In this document: positions 8,624-18,576 of the stretch, one piece after another | Layout: every line of letters starts with the position of its first letter | How positions within the stretch are numbered: position 1 is the first letter of the stretch | NCBI GenBank assembly: GCA_902570915.1 | Contig: CACGAB010000008.1 | Span: 1-48,715, forward strand | Source of the DNA: an uncultured Pelagibacteraceae bacterium | GTDB taxonomy: Bacteria > Pseudomonadota > Alphaproteobacteria > Pelagibacterales > Pelagibacteraceae | DNA length: 48,715 nt | Direction of reading: 5' to 3' | Made by a program: the position numbers and the translations under genes | Notes under the pieces: model-generated | Database searches by the model: none | What the model was told of the DNA's origin: nothing | What the model saw: only the letters and a program-made list of their open reading frames with translations

Positions 8624-9433
8624 TTGAATAGAAGTATAATTATATCTTCTGTTTTGCATGGAGTATTTATATTTTTAACTGCTATGAGTTTACCATTTTT
8701 AGCAAAAAAACCCATTGATCTTCCTCCAATTGTATCAATTGAGTTAATTCAAATTACTGATAAAACAAATATTCCTTTTGCTCCTAAAGCAAAAAAAATT
8801 ATAGAAGAAGTGAAAAAAAAAAAGGAAAAATTGGTGTCAGAACAGGCTCCACCCAAAAAAATAAAAAAGATAAAACCTGACTCAGTACCGATGCCAGAAG
8901 ATCTTGTAAAGAATAAAAAAGAAGTTAAGGAAGATAAGCAAAATCCTGAGTTAGTAGATAATGAAGTCAAGCAAGTTTCGGAGTTTGAAAAAGAAGAGCT
9001 TTTTGATCCAAACAACATCGCAGCATTAATTGACAAATCAAAAGAGGAAGCAGCCGAAACAACAAAAAAAGATGACAGAGTTACTCAAGATCAAAAAAAA
9101 AATGTTGAGAACACAGGTTTATCCTTAAGTGAAGAGGATGCTCTTAAGGCACAAATTTTTGGTTGCTGGAGTATACCATTAGGTTTGCCTTATAATGAGA
9201 ATTTATTGGTTAGAATTAAACTGCAATTAAAGAAAGATGGAACGGTAGCTAAATCTGAAATTCTAGATCATGCAAGAATGAATAAACCTGGCCAAGGTTT
9301 TTATAAAGTATTGGCGGAAAGCGCTCTCAGAGCAGTAAAACTATGTCAACCGCTTAGAGTTCCAACAACTGGTTATGAGAGATGGAAAGAGTTACAATTA
9401 AACTTCGATGCAAGGGAGATGTTAGAAGGATAA
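8624..9433 (+). CDS. tolA: TolA-like envelope protein
   Basis: Links the inner-membrane TolQR motor to Pal and TolB at the outer membrane. The protein has 269 residues: an N-terminal membrane anchor (about residues 4-26), a proline, lysine and glutamate-rich middle (about 45-165) expected to span the periplasm, and a C-terminal domain with KAQIFGCWSIPLG and VRIKLQLKKDGTVA, the pattern of TolA/TonB C-terminal domains. The start is TTG at 8624 and no ATG is available near it. The central region is low-complexity, so identity rests on domain layout and on its place between tolR and tolB. Confidence 0.9.
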   Translation: MNRSIIISSVLHGVFIFLTAMSLPFLAKKPIDLPPIVSIELIQITDKTNIPFAPKAKKIIEEVKKKKEKLVSEQAPPKKIKKIKPDSVPMPEDLVKNKKEVKEDKQNPELVDNEVKQVSEFEKEELFDPNNIAALIDKSKEEAAETTKKDDRVTQDQKKNVENTGLSLSEEDALKAQIFGCWSIPLGLPYNENLLVRIKLQLKKDGTVAKSEILDHARMNKPGQGFYKVLAESALRAVKLCQPLRVPTTGYERWKELQLNFDAREMLEG

Positions 9434-9442
9434 TAAAAATTT

Positions 9443-10786
9443 ATGAGAATTTCTTTAAAAATTATCATTTTTATTTTTTTAATTCCCTCAAAGAGCTTTG
9501 GTCTTATTGAAGTTGATATTACAAGAGGAAACCTTAACCCACTACCTATAGCAGTCTCACCATTATCAATTGATGAAAACTCAAGACAAAACTTCGAAAA
9601 AATTTTAAAAAAAAAAAATATTGGAGTGGAAATTTCAAAAATAATTGAAGTAAATTTAAAAACTTCTGGTTTATTTAATCCTTTAAATAAAGATGCATTT
9701 TTACAAGCACCCGATATCGCAAATTTAAAACCAAGGTTTGAAGACTGGAATCTGATTAAGGCTCAAGCGTTAATTACTGGAAAGGTTAGTTTCAACGAGG
9801 AAAAATTACGAGTTGAATTCAGACTTTGGGATGTGCTTGCTGGAAAAGAAATGGTTGCATTAGCTTTTACGACTGTGCCAACGAATTGGAGGCGAGTTGG
9901 TCATATAATAACTGACAAGGTTTATCAAAGATTAACTGGCGAAAAGGGATATTTCGATACTAGAATAATTTACGTAGCGGAGGAAGGCCCAAAAACAAAT
10001 CGTATAAAAAAACTTGCAATTATAGATCAAGATGGGGCGAATAATAAATTTTTAACTTTAGGTAATGAACTTGTTTTGACACCTAGATTTAATCCAACAA
10101 GTCAAATGGTTACTTATCTATCTTATTTTAGAAATTTACCTAGAGTGTATCTTTTGGACATCGAAACAGGTATGCAAGAGGTTGTTGGTGATTTTCCAGG
10201 CATGACTTTTGCTCCACGTTTTTCTCCTGATGGAAAAAAAATTATAATGAGTTTTGCAAAAGATGGTAATTCAGATATATACACGATGGATTTAGAGAAT
10301 CGTATAGTTGAAAAAATTACAAATCATCCATCAATAGATACCTCTCCATCTTATTCACCTGATGGAAAGTTCATTTGTTTTAATTCAGACAGAAGTGGTT
10401 ATCAGCAAATTTATGTTATGAAAAGTGACGGAAGCAATGTTAAGAGAATATCTTTCGGCAAAGGCCTTTATGGTACCCCTGTTTGGTCACCCAGAGGTGA
10501 CTTGATAGCATTTACTAAACTACATAAAGGCAGGTTTTATATTGGTGTTATGCGAACAGATGGAAGTGGAGAAAGACTTTTAACTGAAAATTTTTATCAA
10601 GAAGCACCATCTTGGTCTCCTAATGGAAGAGTTTTGATTTTTTATAGGGAGACAAAAACTGATGATAAGGGGGAGGGATTTTCCGCTAAATTATGGTCTA
10701 TTGATTTAACAGGCTATAACGAGAGGATGGTTGAAACCCCCACAGATGCTTCCGACCCATCATGGTCATCATTATTAAGTAATTAG
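9443..10786 (+). CDS. tolB: TolB, periplasmic beta-propeller of the Tol-Pal system
   Basis: Periplasmic protein that binds Pal. It has 447 residues: a signal peptide with probable cleavage after SFG near residue 20, an N-terminal domain, and a beta-propeller from about residue 175 made of repeated PD40-type blades. The repeats are easy to see as [24 protein letters not shown] and WSPNGRVL. It follows tolA by nine bases. The 85-base gap to pal is the largest inside the cluster and could hold an extra promoter. Confidence 0.96.
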   Translation: MRISLKIIIFIFLIPSKSFGLIEVDITRGNLNPLPIAVSPLSIDENSRQNFEKILKKKNIGVEISKIIEVNLKTSGLFNPLNKDAFLQAPDIANLKPRFEDWNLIKAQALITGKVSFNEEKLRVEFRLWDVLAGKEMVALAFTTVPTNWRRVGHIITDKVYQRLTGEKGYFDTRIIYVAEEGPKTNRIKKLAIIDQDGANNKFLTLGNELVLTPRFNPTSQMVTYLSYFRNLPRVYLLDIETGMQEVVGDFPGMTFAPRFSPDGKKIIMSFAKDGNSDIYTMDLENRIVEKITNHPSIDTSPSYSPDGKFICFNSDRSGYQQIYVMKSDGSNVKRISFGKGLYGTPVWSPRGDLIAFTKLHKGRFYIGVMRTDGSGERLLTENFYQEAPSWSPNGRVLIFYRETKTDDKGEGFSAKLWSIDLTGYNERMVETPTDASDPSWSSLLSN

Positions 10787-10871
10787 CTTGAATTATCTTG
10801 ATTTTTTAACTTGAAACATTTAATTAGTTGTGAAAAAGTCATTAATAAGAAATATTGATCAAGGAGCAATA

Positions 10872-11351
10872 ATGAAATTAAACGAAATTCTAAAAAAAAC
10901 TTTATTAATAGTTTTTGCTTGTTTTGCACTTTCAGCTTGTGCGACATCAAAAAAAACTACAGGTCAAATGCAAGGAGATGTTTACACTGGTACAGATACT
11001 GTTGAGTATTTAGCATCAGGAGTTCCTGATAGAGTATTTTTTGCAACTAACGAGTCAGTTTTAACGACTGCTTCCAGAGAGACATTAAGAAAACAAGCAG
11101 CATATTTAAGAAAAAATTCTAAAATCACAGTTGTGCTTGAAGGTCATGCAGACGAGAGGGGTACAAGAGAGTATAACTTAGCGCTAGGTGAAAGAAGAGC
11201 AAATGCTGCAAAGGATTATTTGATGACTTATGGAATTTCTTCAGACAGAATTTCTGTTTTAAGTTATGGAAAAGAACGTCCAGTGGATTCGGGATCTAAC
11301 CCTTTGGCTTGGTCAAAAAATAGAAGATCTGTAACTGTAAAAGCAAATTAA
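10872..11351 (+). CDS. pal: Peptidoglycan-associated lipoprotein Pal
   Basis: Outer-membrane lipoprotein binding peptidoglycan through its OmpA-like domain. The start is set at the ATG at 10872 because an AAGGAG ribosome site lies about six bases upstream and translation from there opens directly with a lipoprotein signal peptide, lipobox LSAC with the lipid-modified cysteine at residue 23. The in-frame GTG at 10830 would add 14 residues before the signal. The mature 137 residues hold the OmpA-like domain with LEGHADERGTREYNLALG. A strong terminator follows, closing the tol-pal unit. Confidence 0.96.
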   Translation: MKLNEILKKTLLIVFACFALSACATSKKTTGQMQGDVYTGTDTVEYLASGVPDRVFFATNESVLTTASRETLRKQAAYLRKNSKITVVLEGHADERGTREYNLALGERRANAAKDYLMTYGISSDRISVLSYGKERPVDSGSNPLAWSKNRRSVTVKAN

Positions 11352-11362
11352 TTTTTTAAACT

Positions 11363-11405
11363 AAAGACCCTTAAACATTTATTTTTGTTTAGGGGTCTTT
11401 TTTTT
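11363..11405 (+). terminator. Rho-independent terminator after pal
   Basis: Arms AAAGACCCTTAAAC (11363-11376) and GTTTAGGGGTCTTT (11387-11400) form a 14-base-pair stem with one G-T wobble and a loop of about ten bases, followed by a T run to 11405. It lies 12 bases after the pal stop. It is the clearest intrinsic terminator in the window. Confidence 0.92.
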
Positions 11406-11432
11406 GCCATTATTTTGATAATAAAGTTTAGT

Positions 11433-12413
11433 ATGAGATTATTAACTAAAAAACTTAAAAAAAGTATTTTAGTATTTTATTTTTTTTTTACACCACATTT
11501 ACTTGCAGATAATCATAATATATATGAAACCTTAGAACAGCTACAAAAAGATATTAAAACTCTTGAAAGAGCAGTTTATTCAGAGTCAAATGACACTAAA
11601 AATAACAATAATACAATCTCCTCTTTAGACATTAACTCAGAAGACGTATTAACAAGACATCTTTTAAAACTTTCTGAAATTGAGAGTCAATTTCAAGATT
11701 TGACAAATAGATTCGAGGAAATAAATTTCAAACTTGACAAATTATCAAATAGATTATCAAAAGTTCAAGCAGATAATCAAATAAGATTTCAAGATTTAGA
11801 AAATGCCTCTATTACAAATGATAGTTTAAAAAGTTTAACAAAAAATGAATCTAAAAATAAAATTTTGCCTGGAAGTTCACAGCCACAAGATTTGGGTTCA
11901 ATATCATATAAAGATACAAACACTAATGAAACTACGCAACAAACCCAATCAATTGATGCCACTGCAACTATAATCACAGAATCTTTTCAGGTTGAAGAAA
12001 AAGTTCTTCCAAGCAAGTCTCCGGAAACTCAATATGAATTCGCGACGAGTTTTTTAAAAGTTGGGGACTATTCTACTGCAGAAAGAGCTTTTAGAGAATT
12101 TGTGCAAACAAATCCAGATCATAAACTTGCTGGTAACGCACAATATTGGTACGCTGAAACTTTTAGAATTAGACAACTTTATTCAGACGCAGCGTCTGCG
12201 TATCTTGAGGGATACCAAAAATATCCAAACGGTGAAAAAGCTCCTGTAAACTTGTTAAAGTTAGGTGTATCAATGGTTCAGATAGGAGAAAAGGATCAAG
12301 GCTGCAAGATGATTAATGGTGTTGCAAAACAATATCCTGACGCAAATCAGTCTGTGATACAAAAAGCTAAATATGAGTCTCAAAAATTTGAGTGTAAAAA
12401 CCAAAATTCCTAA
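11433..12413 (+). CDS. cpoB: CpoB/YbgF-like periplasmic TPR protein
   Basis: Coordinates Tol-Pal function with peptidoglycan synthesis in studied species. The start is set at the ATG at 11433; an upstream in-frame ATG at 11385 lies inside the terminator stem-loop and would precede the signal peptide with an unsuitable stretch. From 11433 the 326-residue protein has a basic N-terminus, a hydrophobic segment and probable cleavage after LLA near residue 25, then a coiled-coil region, a low-complexity Ser/Thr/Asn/Gln linker, and C-terminal TPR repeats including YEFATSFLKVGDYSTAERAF. The end overlaps tilS by 41 bases. Confidence 0.92.
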   Translation: MRLLTKKLKKSILVFYFFFTPHLLADNHNIYETLEQLQKDIKTLERAVYSESNDTKNNNNTISSLDINSEDVLTRHLLKLSEIESQFQDLTNRFEEINFKLDKLSNRLSKVQADNQIRFQDLENASITNDSLKSLTKNESKNKILPGSSQPQDLGSISYKDTNTNETTQQTQSIDATATIITESFQVEEKVLPSKSPETQYEFATSFLKVGDYSTAERAFREFVQTNPDHKLAGNAQYWYAETFRIRQLYSDAASAYLEGYQKYPNGEKAPVNLLKLGVSMVQIGEKDQGCKMINGVAKQYPDANQSVIQKAKYESQKFECKNQNS

Positions 12414-13401
12414 AGTTTTAGCAAATAAATTAAATATTAGTAGAGTAAATCTCATCTATAAAAAATTTGAAAAACTTTTAGATGTAAATGAAAATTTCAT
12501 TGTTGCTGTTTCTGGAGGACCTGATAGCCTTGCTTTAGCTTTTTTTTCCAAAATTTACTCTATTAAAAAAAAACTTAATGCAAAATATTATATTATTAAT
12601 CATCAATTAAGATCTGAATCTAGTTCTGAGGCAAAATATGTTAAAAAGATACTTAGGAAACTTTATATAAACGCGGAAATCTTAAATTGGCGTGGAACAA
12701 AGCCTAAAAATAATATTCAATCTTTAGCAAGAACAAAAAGATTAGAACTTCTATTTTCTAAATGTAGAAGATCTGGAATAAATAATATTCTCTTAGGACA
12801 TCATCAAGAAGATTTATTTGAGAATTTTTTCATAAGAATTCTTAGGGGTAGCGGTTTAAAGGGTTTAATTTCATTCGGTAAAAAAACAAAATTTGGTAAT
12901 ATTAATGTTTTAAGACCTCTTATAAATGAAAAAAAACAAGATTTAATATTAGTTTCAAAAAAAGTTTTTGGCTTTTATGTTAAAGATCCGACAAATGATG
13001 AAGAAAAATTTCTAAGAGTTAGAGTAAGAAAACTTTTAAAGGGTCTCAAGATTAATGGTCTTAGTCAAAAAAAGTTTAATGATACAATTATTAACCTTAA
13101 AAAGTCGAATGATGTAATAAATCATTTTGTGAATAAAAATTTAGAAAGTAATTCATTTTTTTCATATGAAGAAAATAGACTAATACTTAATAATAAATTT
13201 TTCAATCAACCATACGAAATAGTATTTAGATCATTATCTGATTCTATAAATTTAGTGGGTAAAAATTATTATGCTTCTAGAGGAAGAAAAATTGATAGGA
13301 TTATTAAAGATATTCAAAAAAATACTTTTTTGAAGTGTACTTTAGGCAATTGTGTCATTGAAAAAGTGAACCAAACAGTAATAATTTCAAAAGAAAGTTA
13401 A
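12373..13401 (+). CDS. tilS: tRNA(Ile)-lysidine synthase
   Basis: Adds lysine to cytidine 34 of the AUA-reading tRNA-Ile, changing its decoding and charging. The ATP-binding PP-loop is visible as AVSGGPDS with SGGPDS at residues 47-52, followed by the family segments INHQLRSES and LGHHQEDLFENFFIRI. At 342 residues it has the N-terminal catalytic domain and a reduced C-terminal part. The ATG at 12373 lies 41 bases inside cpoB; a TTG at 12388 is an alternative. tilS-ftsH order is widely conserved. Confidence 0.94.
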   Translation: MSLKNLSVKTKIPKVLANKLNISRVNLIYKKFEKLLDVNENFIVAVSGGPDSLALAFFSKIYSIKKKLNAKYYIINHQLRSESSSEAKYVKKILRKLYINAEILNWRGTKPKNNIQSLARTKRLELLFSKCRRSGINNILLGHHQEDLFENFFIRILRGSGLKGLISFGKKTKFGNINVLRPLINEKKQDLILVSKKVFGFYVKDPTNDEEKFLRVRVRKLLKGLKINGLSQKKFNDTIINLKKSNDVINHFVNKNLESNSFFSYEENRLILNNKFFNQPYEIVFRSLSDSINLVGKNYYASRGRKIDRIIKDIQKNTFLKCTLGNCVIEKVNQTVIISKES

Positions 13402-13464
13402 CTTTTTCCGATAATTAACAAAATTGCCACTTGTTAAATTTAAAATAACTCTTATTTTAAGAAT

Positions 13465-15372
13465 ATGAATTTAAAAAATGTAGCGATGTGGGCTGTGATA
13501 GTTTTTTTGACTATAGGTCTATATAACATGTTCAAGAATCCCCAATCAAACATTCGTGGAAACAATAAAGTAATATTTTCAGAATTTTTAACAGCGGTTG
13601 ACAACGGTGAAGTTGTTAAAGTGGAGATTCAAGGTAACAATATAAAGGGCACTTATTCTAATGGAAATAATTTTACAACATATTCACCAAATGATCCAAA
13701 TTTAATAGAAAAACTATCTGAAAAAGGTGTAAGTATTTCGGCAGCTCCTATTGAAGAAAAAATGCCATCATTATTCGGAGTATTGCTTTCTTGGTTTCCA
13801 ATGTTGTTATTAATTGCAGTTTGGATTTTTTTTATGAGACAAATGCAAGGTGGCAAAGGTGGAGCCATGGGTTTTGGTAGATCAAAAGCGAAAATGATGA
13901 ATGAACTTAAGGGTAAAGTAACCTTTAATGATGTTGCAGGAGTGGAGGAAGCTAAAGAAGAGGTTGAGGAAATAGTTGAGTTTTTAAAAGATCCAAGAAA
14001 ATTTAGTAGACTTGGTGGAAAGATTCCTAGAGGTGCTTTATTGGTTGGTCCTCCTGGAACCGGAAAAACTTTATTAGCCAGAGCAATAGCAGGGGAGGCT
14101 GGTGTTCCTTTTTTTACAATTTCAGGTTCAGATTTTGTGGAAATGTTTGTTGGAGTTGGTGCATCTAGAGTCAGAGACATGTTTGAACAAGGTAAAAAAA
14201 ATTCCCCGTGTATAATTTTTATAGATGAAATTGATGCTGTTGGTAGAAGTCGTGGTGCAGGTCTAGGTGGTGGAAACGATGAAAGAGAGCAAACTCTCAA
14301 CCAGCTATTAGTGGAAATGGATGGGTTTGATACAAATGAGGGCGTAATTATTATTGCAGCAACCAATAGACCGGATGTTTTAGATCCTGCATTACTAAGA
14401 CCAGGTAGGTTTGATAGACAGGTTGTTGTCTCAAATCCAGATATTATAGGAAGAGAAAAAATCTTAAAAGTGCATGTAAAAAAAATTAAAATGGCTCCAG
14501 ATGTCAATCTAAGAACTATTGCTAGAGGAACACCAGGTTTTTCAGGAGCAGACTTAGCTAACTTAGTAAATGAAGCAGCATTATTGGCAGCAAGAAAAAA
14601 TAAGAGAATTGTAACTCTAATGGAATTTGAGGAAGCAAAAGATAAAGTCATGATGGGAGCTGAAAGAAGATCTATGGTAATGACCGAGGATGAGAAGAAA
14701 CTTACAGCTTACCATGAAGGTGGTCATGCTTTGGTCTCTTTTAACATGCCAAGCTATGATCCTATTCATAAAGCAACAATAATACCAAGAGGGAGAGCCT
14801 TAGGTATGGTTATGAATTTACCTGAGAGAGATAAGCATGGTTACTCTATCAAATATCTTAAAGCAAGATTGGCAGTGTGTTTTGGAGGTAGAGTTGCGGA
14901 GGAGCTTATTTTTGGTAAAGACGACATTACCACTGGAGCTGGTGGAGGAACTGGATCTGATATAAATCAAGCAACTCAATTAGCGAGAGCTATGGTCACT
15001 AAGTATGGAATGAGCGAGGAAATGGGACCAGTTGAATATGGTGAAAATCAAGAGGAGGTATTTTTGGGTAGATCAGTAACACAAACACAATCCGTATCTG
15101 AGGCAGTAGCGCAAAAAATCGATAAAGAAATAAGGAAGCTTGTCGACGAGGGTTACAACCAGGCAAAAAAAATATTAACCCAAAAAATTGATGATTTACA
15201 CAAGATTGCCAAAGCGTTGATGACTTATGAAACCTTAACCGGAGAAGAAATTGAAAACATAATTAATAAAAATGTTTATCCAAAAGATAAAATATTAGAA
15301 GAACCAAAAGACAAAGATGATAAAAGTTCAGCTTTGGGTGCAATGGGTTTAAAACCAAAAATTGTCCATTAA
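13465..15372 (+). CDS. ftsH: ATP-dependent zinc metalloprotease FtsH
   Basis: Inner-membrane AAA+ protease degrading misfolded membrane proteins and regulatory proteins such as RpoH in model bacteria. Among its 635 residues are two membrane segments (about 5-22 and 104-124), Walker A GPPGTGKT at 195-202, Walker B IIFIDEID near 250-257, the second region of homology [20 protein letters not shown], and the zinc site HEGGH at 417-421 (HEXXH). Its regulators HflK and HflC are encoded at 44296-46275, and rpoH lies at 19865-20758 in the same window. The 63-base gap upstream contains only a weak promoter-like sequence. Confidence 0.98.
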   Translation: MNLKNVAMWAVIVFLTIGLYNMFKNPQSNIRGNNKVIFSEFLTAVDNGEVVKVEIQGNNIKGTYSNGNNFTTYSPNDPNLIEKLSEKGVSISAAPIEEKMPSLFGVLLSWFPMLLLIAVWIFFMRQMQGGKGGAMGFGRSKAKMMNELKGKVTFNDVAGVEEAKEEVEEIVEFLKDPRKFSRLGGKIPRGALLVGPPGTGKTLLARAIAGEAGVPFFTISGSDFVEMFVGVGASRVRDMFEQGKKNSPCIIFIDEIDAVGRSRGAGLGGGNDEREQTLNQLLVEMDGFDTNEGVIIIAATNRPDVLDPALLRPGRFDRQVVVSNPDIIGREKILKVHVKKIKMAPDVNLRTIARGTPGFSGADLANLVNEAALLAARKNKRIVTLMEFEEAKDKVMMGAERRSMVMTEDEKKLTAYHEGGHALVSFNMPSYDPIHKATIIPRGRALGMVMNLPERDKHGYSIKYLKARLAVCFGGRVAEELIFGKDDITTGAGGGTGSDINQATQLARAMVTKYGMSEEMGPVEYGENQEEVFLGRSVTQTQSVSEAVAQKIDKEIRKLVDEGYNQAKKILTQKIDDLHKIAKALMTYETLTGEEIENIINKNVYPKDKILEEPKDKDDKSSALGAMGLKPKIVH

Positions 15373-15378
15373 TAAATA

Positions 15379-16431
15379 ATGAGGAGATATTACACAAGAG
15401 CGTGTAATTTCTATTATGGTAATCAGTCAAAAAGGTTAATTGGAAAGAAAAAATCTATATCTCTGCATCAGATAAAGGAAATATCTTTTGATCATATAGA
15501 AATCATAACTAGAAACTCAAAAAAAAAAATTTCTATAGATCAAATTAAATATCTACCTAAAAATTTGAGAAATAAAATAAATTTAGATTTAAAAAAAATT
15601 AATTCAAAAAAAAAAAACTTTTCTAAACTTAATTTTAAAAAAATTCCAAATATACTAGGAGTGTTAAATCTAACCCCTGATAGTTTTTCAGACGGTGGAA
15701 AATTTAATACACAAAAAAAGGGAATAGATCATGCAATGAATCTCTATAAGAAAGGGGCTGATCTAATTGATGTTGGTGGTGAGTCGACCAGGCCAGGTTC
15801 TAAGTCTATTAATGAGGAAACAGAGTGGGTTAGAATTAATAAAATTTTGAGTTTAATTGTAAAAAAATTACCAGTTTCCCTAGACACAAGAAAATCTAAA
15901 ATCATGGAAAGAGGTATTACATTAGGGGTAAAACTTATAAATGATGTGTCTGGATTTAAATACGACACTAAAACTTTGACAGTTCTTAAAAAAAATAAAA
16001 TTCCTTTTGTATTACAGCATTCAAAGGGCAAACCAGAGAATATGCAAAAAAATCCCAATTATAAAAATGAATTATTGGATATTTATGATTATTTTGAGGA
16101 AAAAATTAAGTTAATTAGATCTAAAGGCATAAAACATAATAACATAATTTTAGATCCAGGTATTGGATTTGGAAAAAATTTGAAACATAATATGAATCTA
16201 TTAAGAAGGATTTCCATTTTTCATTCTCTTGGTTTTCCTATACTTGTTGGGAATTCTAGAAAAAGATTTATTAAAGATATATCTAAAAAGAATGATAGTA
16301 ACACTAGAATTGGTGGAACAATGGCATCTTCAATATTTTTAATGATGCAAGGTATACAAATATTAAGAATTCATGATGTGAATGAAGTAATGCAAGGAAT
16401 TAAAGTTTTTAGGAAGCTAATTGAAAATTAA
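15379..16431 (+). CDS. folP: Dihydropteroate synthase with N-terminal extension
   Basis: Condenses p-aminobenzoate with the pterin diphosphate in folate synthesis. The catalytic TIM-barrel begins near residue 90 with ILGVLNLTPDSFSDGG and continues with GADLIDVGGESTRPGS, SLDTRKS, INDVSG, ILDPGIGFGK and GNSRKRF. The first 90 or so residues are a basic extension starting MRRYYTRACNFYYGNQ; a related leader opening with a YYRP-like motif occurs in FolP of other alphaproteobacteria, so this is probably a family trait. It lies between ftsH and glmM, a widely conserved order, and its stop overlaps the glmM ATG. Confidence 0.95.
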   Translation: MRRYYTRACNFYYGNQSKRLIGKKKSISLHQIKEISFDHIEIITRNSKKKISIDQIKYLPKNLRNKINLDLKKINSKKKNFSKLNFKKIPNILGVLNLTPDSFSDGGKFNTQKKGIDHAMNLYKKGADLIDVGGESTRPGSKSINEETEWVRINKILSLIVKKLPVSLDTRKSKIMERGITLGVKLINDVSGFKYDTKTLTVLKKNKIPFVLQHSKGKPENMQKNPNYKNELLDIYDYFEEKIKLIRSKGIKHNNIILDPGIGFGKNLKHNMNLLRRISIFHSLGFPILVGNSRKRFIKDISKKNDSNTRIGGTMASSIFLMMQGIQILRIHDVNEVMQGIKVFRKLIEN

Positions 16432-17762
16432 TGACAAAAAAGTACTTTGGAACTGACGGAATTAGAGGGGCTGTAAATAGTAAAAATATAAATGGAGATA
16501 TGTTTTTTAAATTCGGGCTTGCAAGTGGGACTTATTTTAAATCTCAAAAAAAAAAAAAGCAAACTGCAGTAATCGCCAAAGATACTAGATTATCTGGTTA
16601 TACTCTCGAACCTGCTCTTGTTTCGGGCTTAGCATCTGCTGGCATGGATGTTTATACTCTTGGGCCTTTGCCGACCAATGGGTTGGCAATGCTTACAAAA
16701 GAAATGAAAGCTAATATGGGCATAATGATTACAGCCTCACACAATCCCCACTATGATAACGGTTTAAAATTGTTTGGTCCAGATGGAATGAAATTATCAG
16801 ATAAAATCGAAAAAAAAATTGAAAGTCTTATAGACAAAAAAATTTCAAAACATTTATCTCAACCTAAAAAATTAGGACGAGTTAAAAGATTGGAAACTGG
16901 AACAAAAAAATACATTAAAATATTACAAAAAAATTTTACAAAAGAGTTTAATTTAAAAGGATTAAGAATCGTTATTGATTGTGCTAATGGTGCTAGTTAT
17001 AAAGCAGGGCCTGAATTATTAAAATTACTAGGAGCTGAAGTTATACCAATTGGTGTTAATCCAAACGGTTTAAATATAAACCAAAAATGTGGCTCAACTT
17101 TTCCAAAAAAAATTAGAACAGCTGTTAAAAGATATAAAGCTCATATTGGTATATCTTTAGATGGAGATGCTGATAGAATTATAATGTGTGATGAAAAAAG
17201 TAACATTATAGATGGAGATCAAATAATTGCTGCATTAGCAACAAGGTGGAAAGATAAAAAAATGTTAAAAGGTGGTGTGGTTGGAACTTTAATGTCAAAC
17301 TACGGCTTAGAAAAATATTTTAAATCAAAGGGAATAAAATTTATTAGAGCTAAAGTCGGCGACAGATATGTAAAAGAAAAAATGCAAAAATATGGATATA
17401 ATCTTGGTGGTGAGCAATCAGGCCATATTATTTTAGGTAAATTTGCGACTACTGGTGATGGTCTGCTTGTTGCTTTAGAGGCTCTTTTTGCTTTAAGAAA
17501 GGGAAAAAAAGCAAGTCAATTTTTTGATAAATTTCAAAAAACACCTCAGCTTCTAGTAAATATCGATGTAAAAGATAAAAATATTATTAATAAATCTGAG
17601 ATAAAAAAAACTATAAGAACTGTAGAAAAATTGATTAAGGGCAGAGGAAGAATTTTGGTAAGAAAATCAGGTACGGAGTCTAAAATAAGAATTATGGGGG
17701 AAAGTGAAAATAAAATACTTCTATATAAATGTATTAAAATTATATCAAAAAAAATAAAATAA
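16431..17762 (+). CDS. glmM: Phosphoglucosamine mutase
   Basis: Interconverts glucosamine 6-phosphate and 1-phosphate on the route to UDP-N-acetylglucosamine for peptidoglycan and lipopolysaccharide. The 443 residues begin KYFGTDGIRG. The phosphorylated serine is S103 in TASHNPHYDN, the metal-binding loop DGDADR spans about 244-249, GGEQSGH is the sugar-binding motif, and the C-terminal phosphate-binding RKSGTESKIR is present. The ATG shares one base with the folP stop. All motifs expected of an active enzyme are intact. Confidence 0.97.
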   Translation: MTKKYFGTDGIRGAVNSKNINGDMFFKFGLASGTYFKSQKKKKQTAVIAKDTRLSGYTLEPALVSGLASAGMDVYTLGPLPTNGLAMLTKEMKANMGIMITASHNPHYDNGLKLFGPDGMKLSDKIEKKIESLIDKKISKHLSQPKKLGRVKRLETGTKKYIKILQKNFTKEFNLKGLRIVIDCANGASYKAGPELLKLLGAEVIPIGVNPNGLNINQKCGSTFPKKIRTAVKRYKAHIGISLDGDADRIIMCDEKSNIIDGDQIIAALATRWKDKKMLKGGVVGTLMSNYGLEKYFKSKGIKFIRAKVGDRYVKEKMQKYGYNLGGEQSGHIILGKFATTGDGLLVALEALFALRKGKKASQFFDKFQKTPQLLVNIDVKDKNIINKSEIKKTIRTVEKLIKGRGRILVRKSGTESKIRIMGESENKILLYKCIKIISKKIK

Positions 17763-17763
17763 A

Positions 17764-18576
17764 TTGAAGCCGAACTCTAAAATTTTAATTATTGCAGGTT
17801 CAGACTCTTCAGGTGGAGCAGGTATCCAGGCTGATATAAAAACTGTAACCGCCCTTGGATCTTATGCTATGACAGCTATAACTGCGGTTACAACACAAAA
17901 CACTACAGGTGTAAAATCGATAATTGGAATTGATCCAGAGGACATTTTCAATCAAATTATTTATACATGCAAAGATATCAGGCCTGATGCAATTAAAATA
18001 GGCATGCTGCACTCTCAAAGAGTTGTAAGATCGGTATTAAAGGCTTTAGATATAATTAAAATTAAAAAAATTATTTTGGACCCAGTTATGGTTGCAAAAG
18101 GTGGAGCCAAATTAATAGATGACAAGGCGATTCAACTATTAAAATTTAAGTTAATTAAAAAAGCATTACTAGTGACTCCCAATATCCCAGAAGCAGAAAT
18201 TTTGACTAAAACGAAAATTATAAATAAAGAAGATATGATTTATGCTGCTAGTAAACTTTTAGAAATGGGAGCTAAAAATGTACTTATTAAAGGTGGTCAT
18301 CTTATAAACAAGAATGTTATTGATATTTTTACTAATAGAAAAGATATTAAGTTTTTTAATAATAAGCGGCATAAGACAAAAAATACTCATGGCACAGGTT
18401 GTACCCTATCTAGTGCCATTACATCTTTTGTGTCATGTGGAAAACCAATAAAGAAATCTTGTGAGCTTGGTATTATGTATGTAAATTCAGCAATAGAATC
18501 TAACCCTAAATATGGAAAAGGTCATGGCCCAATTAACCATCTCACTTCTCTTGAAATAAAAGCAAAATTTAAATAA
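17764..18576 (+). CDS. thiD: Hydroxymethylpyrimidine (phosphate) kinase ThiD
   Basis: Phosphorylates hydroxymethylpyrimidine (phosphate) for thiamine synthesis or salvage. It is a ribokinase-fold protein of 270 residues with [20 protein letters not shown] at the N-terminus, [10 protein letters not shown] in the middle and the anion-hole and catalytic-cysteine motif [10 protein letters not shown] near the C-terminus. The start is TTG at 17764, one base after the glmM stop; the stop shares a base with the purA ATG. SAR11 cells are known to take up a pyrimidine precursor of thiamine, which fits retention of thiD, though no thiC or transporter is seen here. Confidence 0.94.
   Translation: MKPNSKILIIAGSDSSGGAGIQADIKTVTALGSYAMTAITAVTTQNTTGVKSIIGIDPEDIFNQIIYTCKDIRPDAIKIGMLHSQRVVRSVLKALDIIKIKKIILDPVMVAKGGAKLIDDKAIQLLKFKLIKKALLVTPNIPEAEILTKTKIINKEDMIYAASKLLEMGAKNVLIKGGHLINKNVIDIFTNRKDIKFFNNKRHKTKNTHGTGCTLSSAITSFVSCGKPIKKSCELGIMYVNSAIESNPKYGKGHGPINHLTSLEIKAKFK

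Noticed and set aside
10830..10871. Upstream GTG start for pal
   Set aside because: The ATG at 10872 has AAGGAG in front and gives an immediate lipoprotein signal peptide; the longer form would bury the signal 14 residues in.
13653..14651. A 332-codon open frame on the minus strand, antisense to ftsH
   Set aside because: ftsH on the plus strand has every catalytic motif intact; the antisense frame is Ser/Pro/Leu-rich as expected from reversed codons, has no recognisable domain and no ribosome site.
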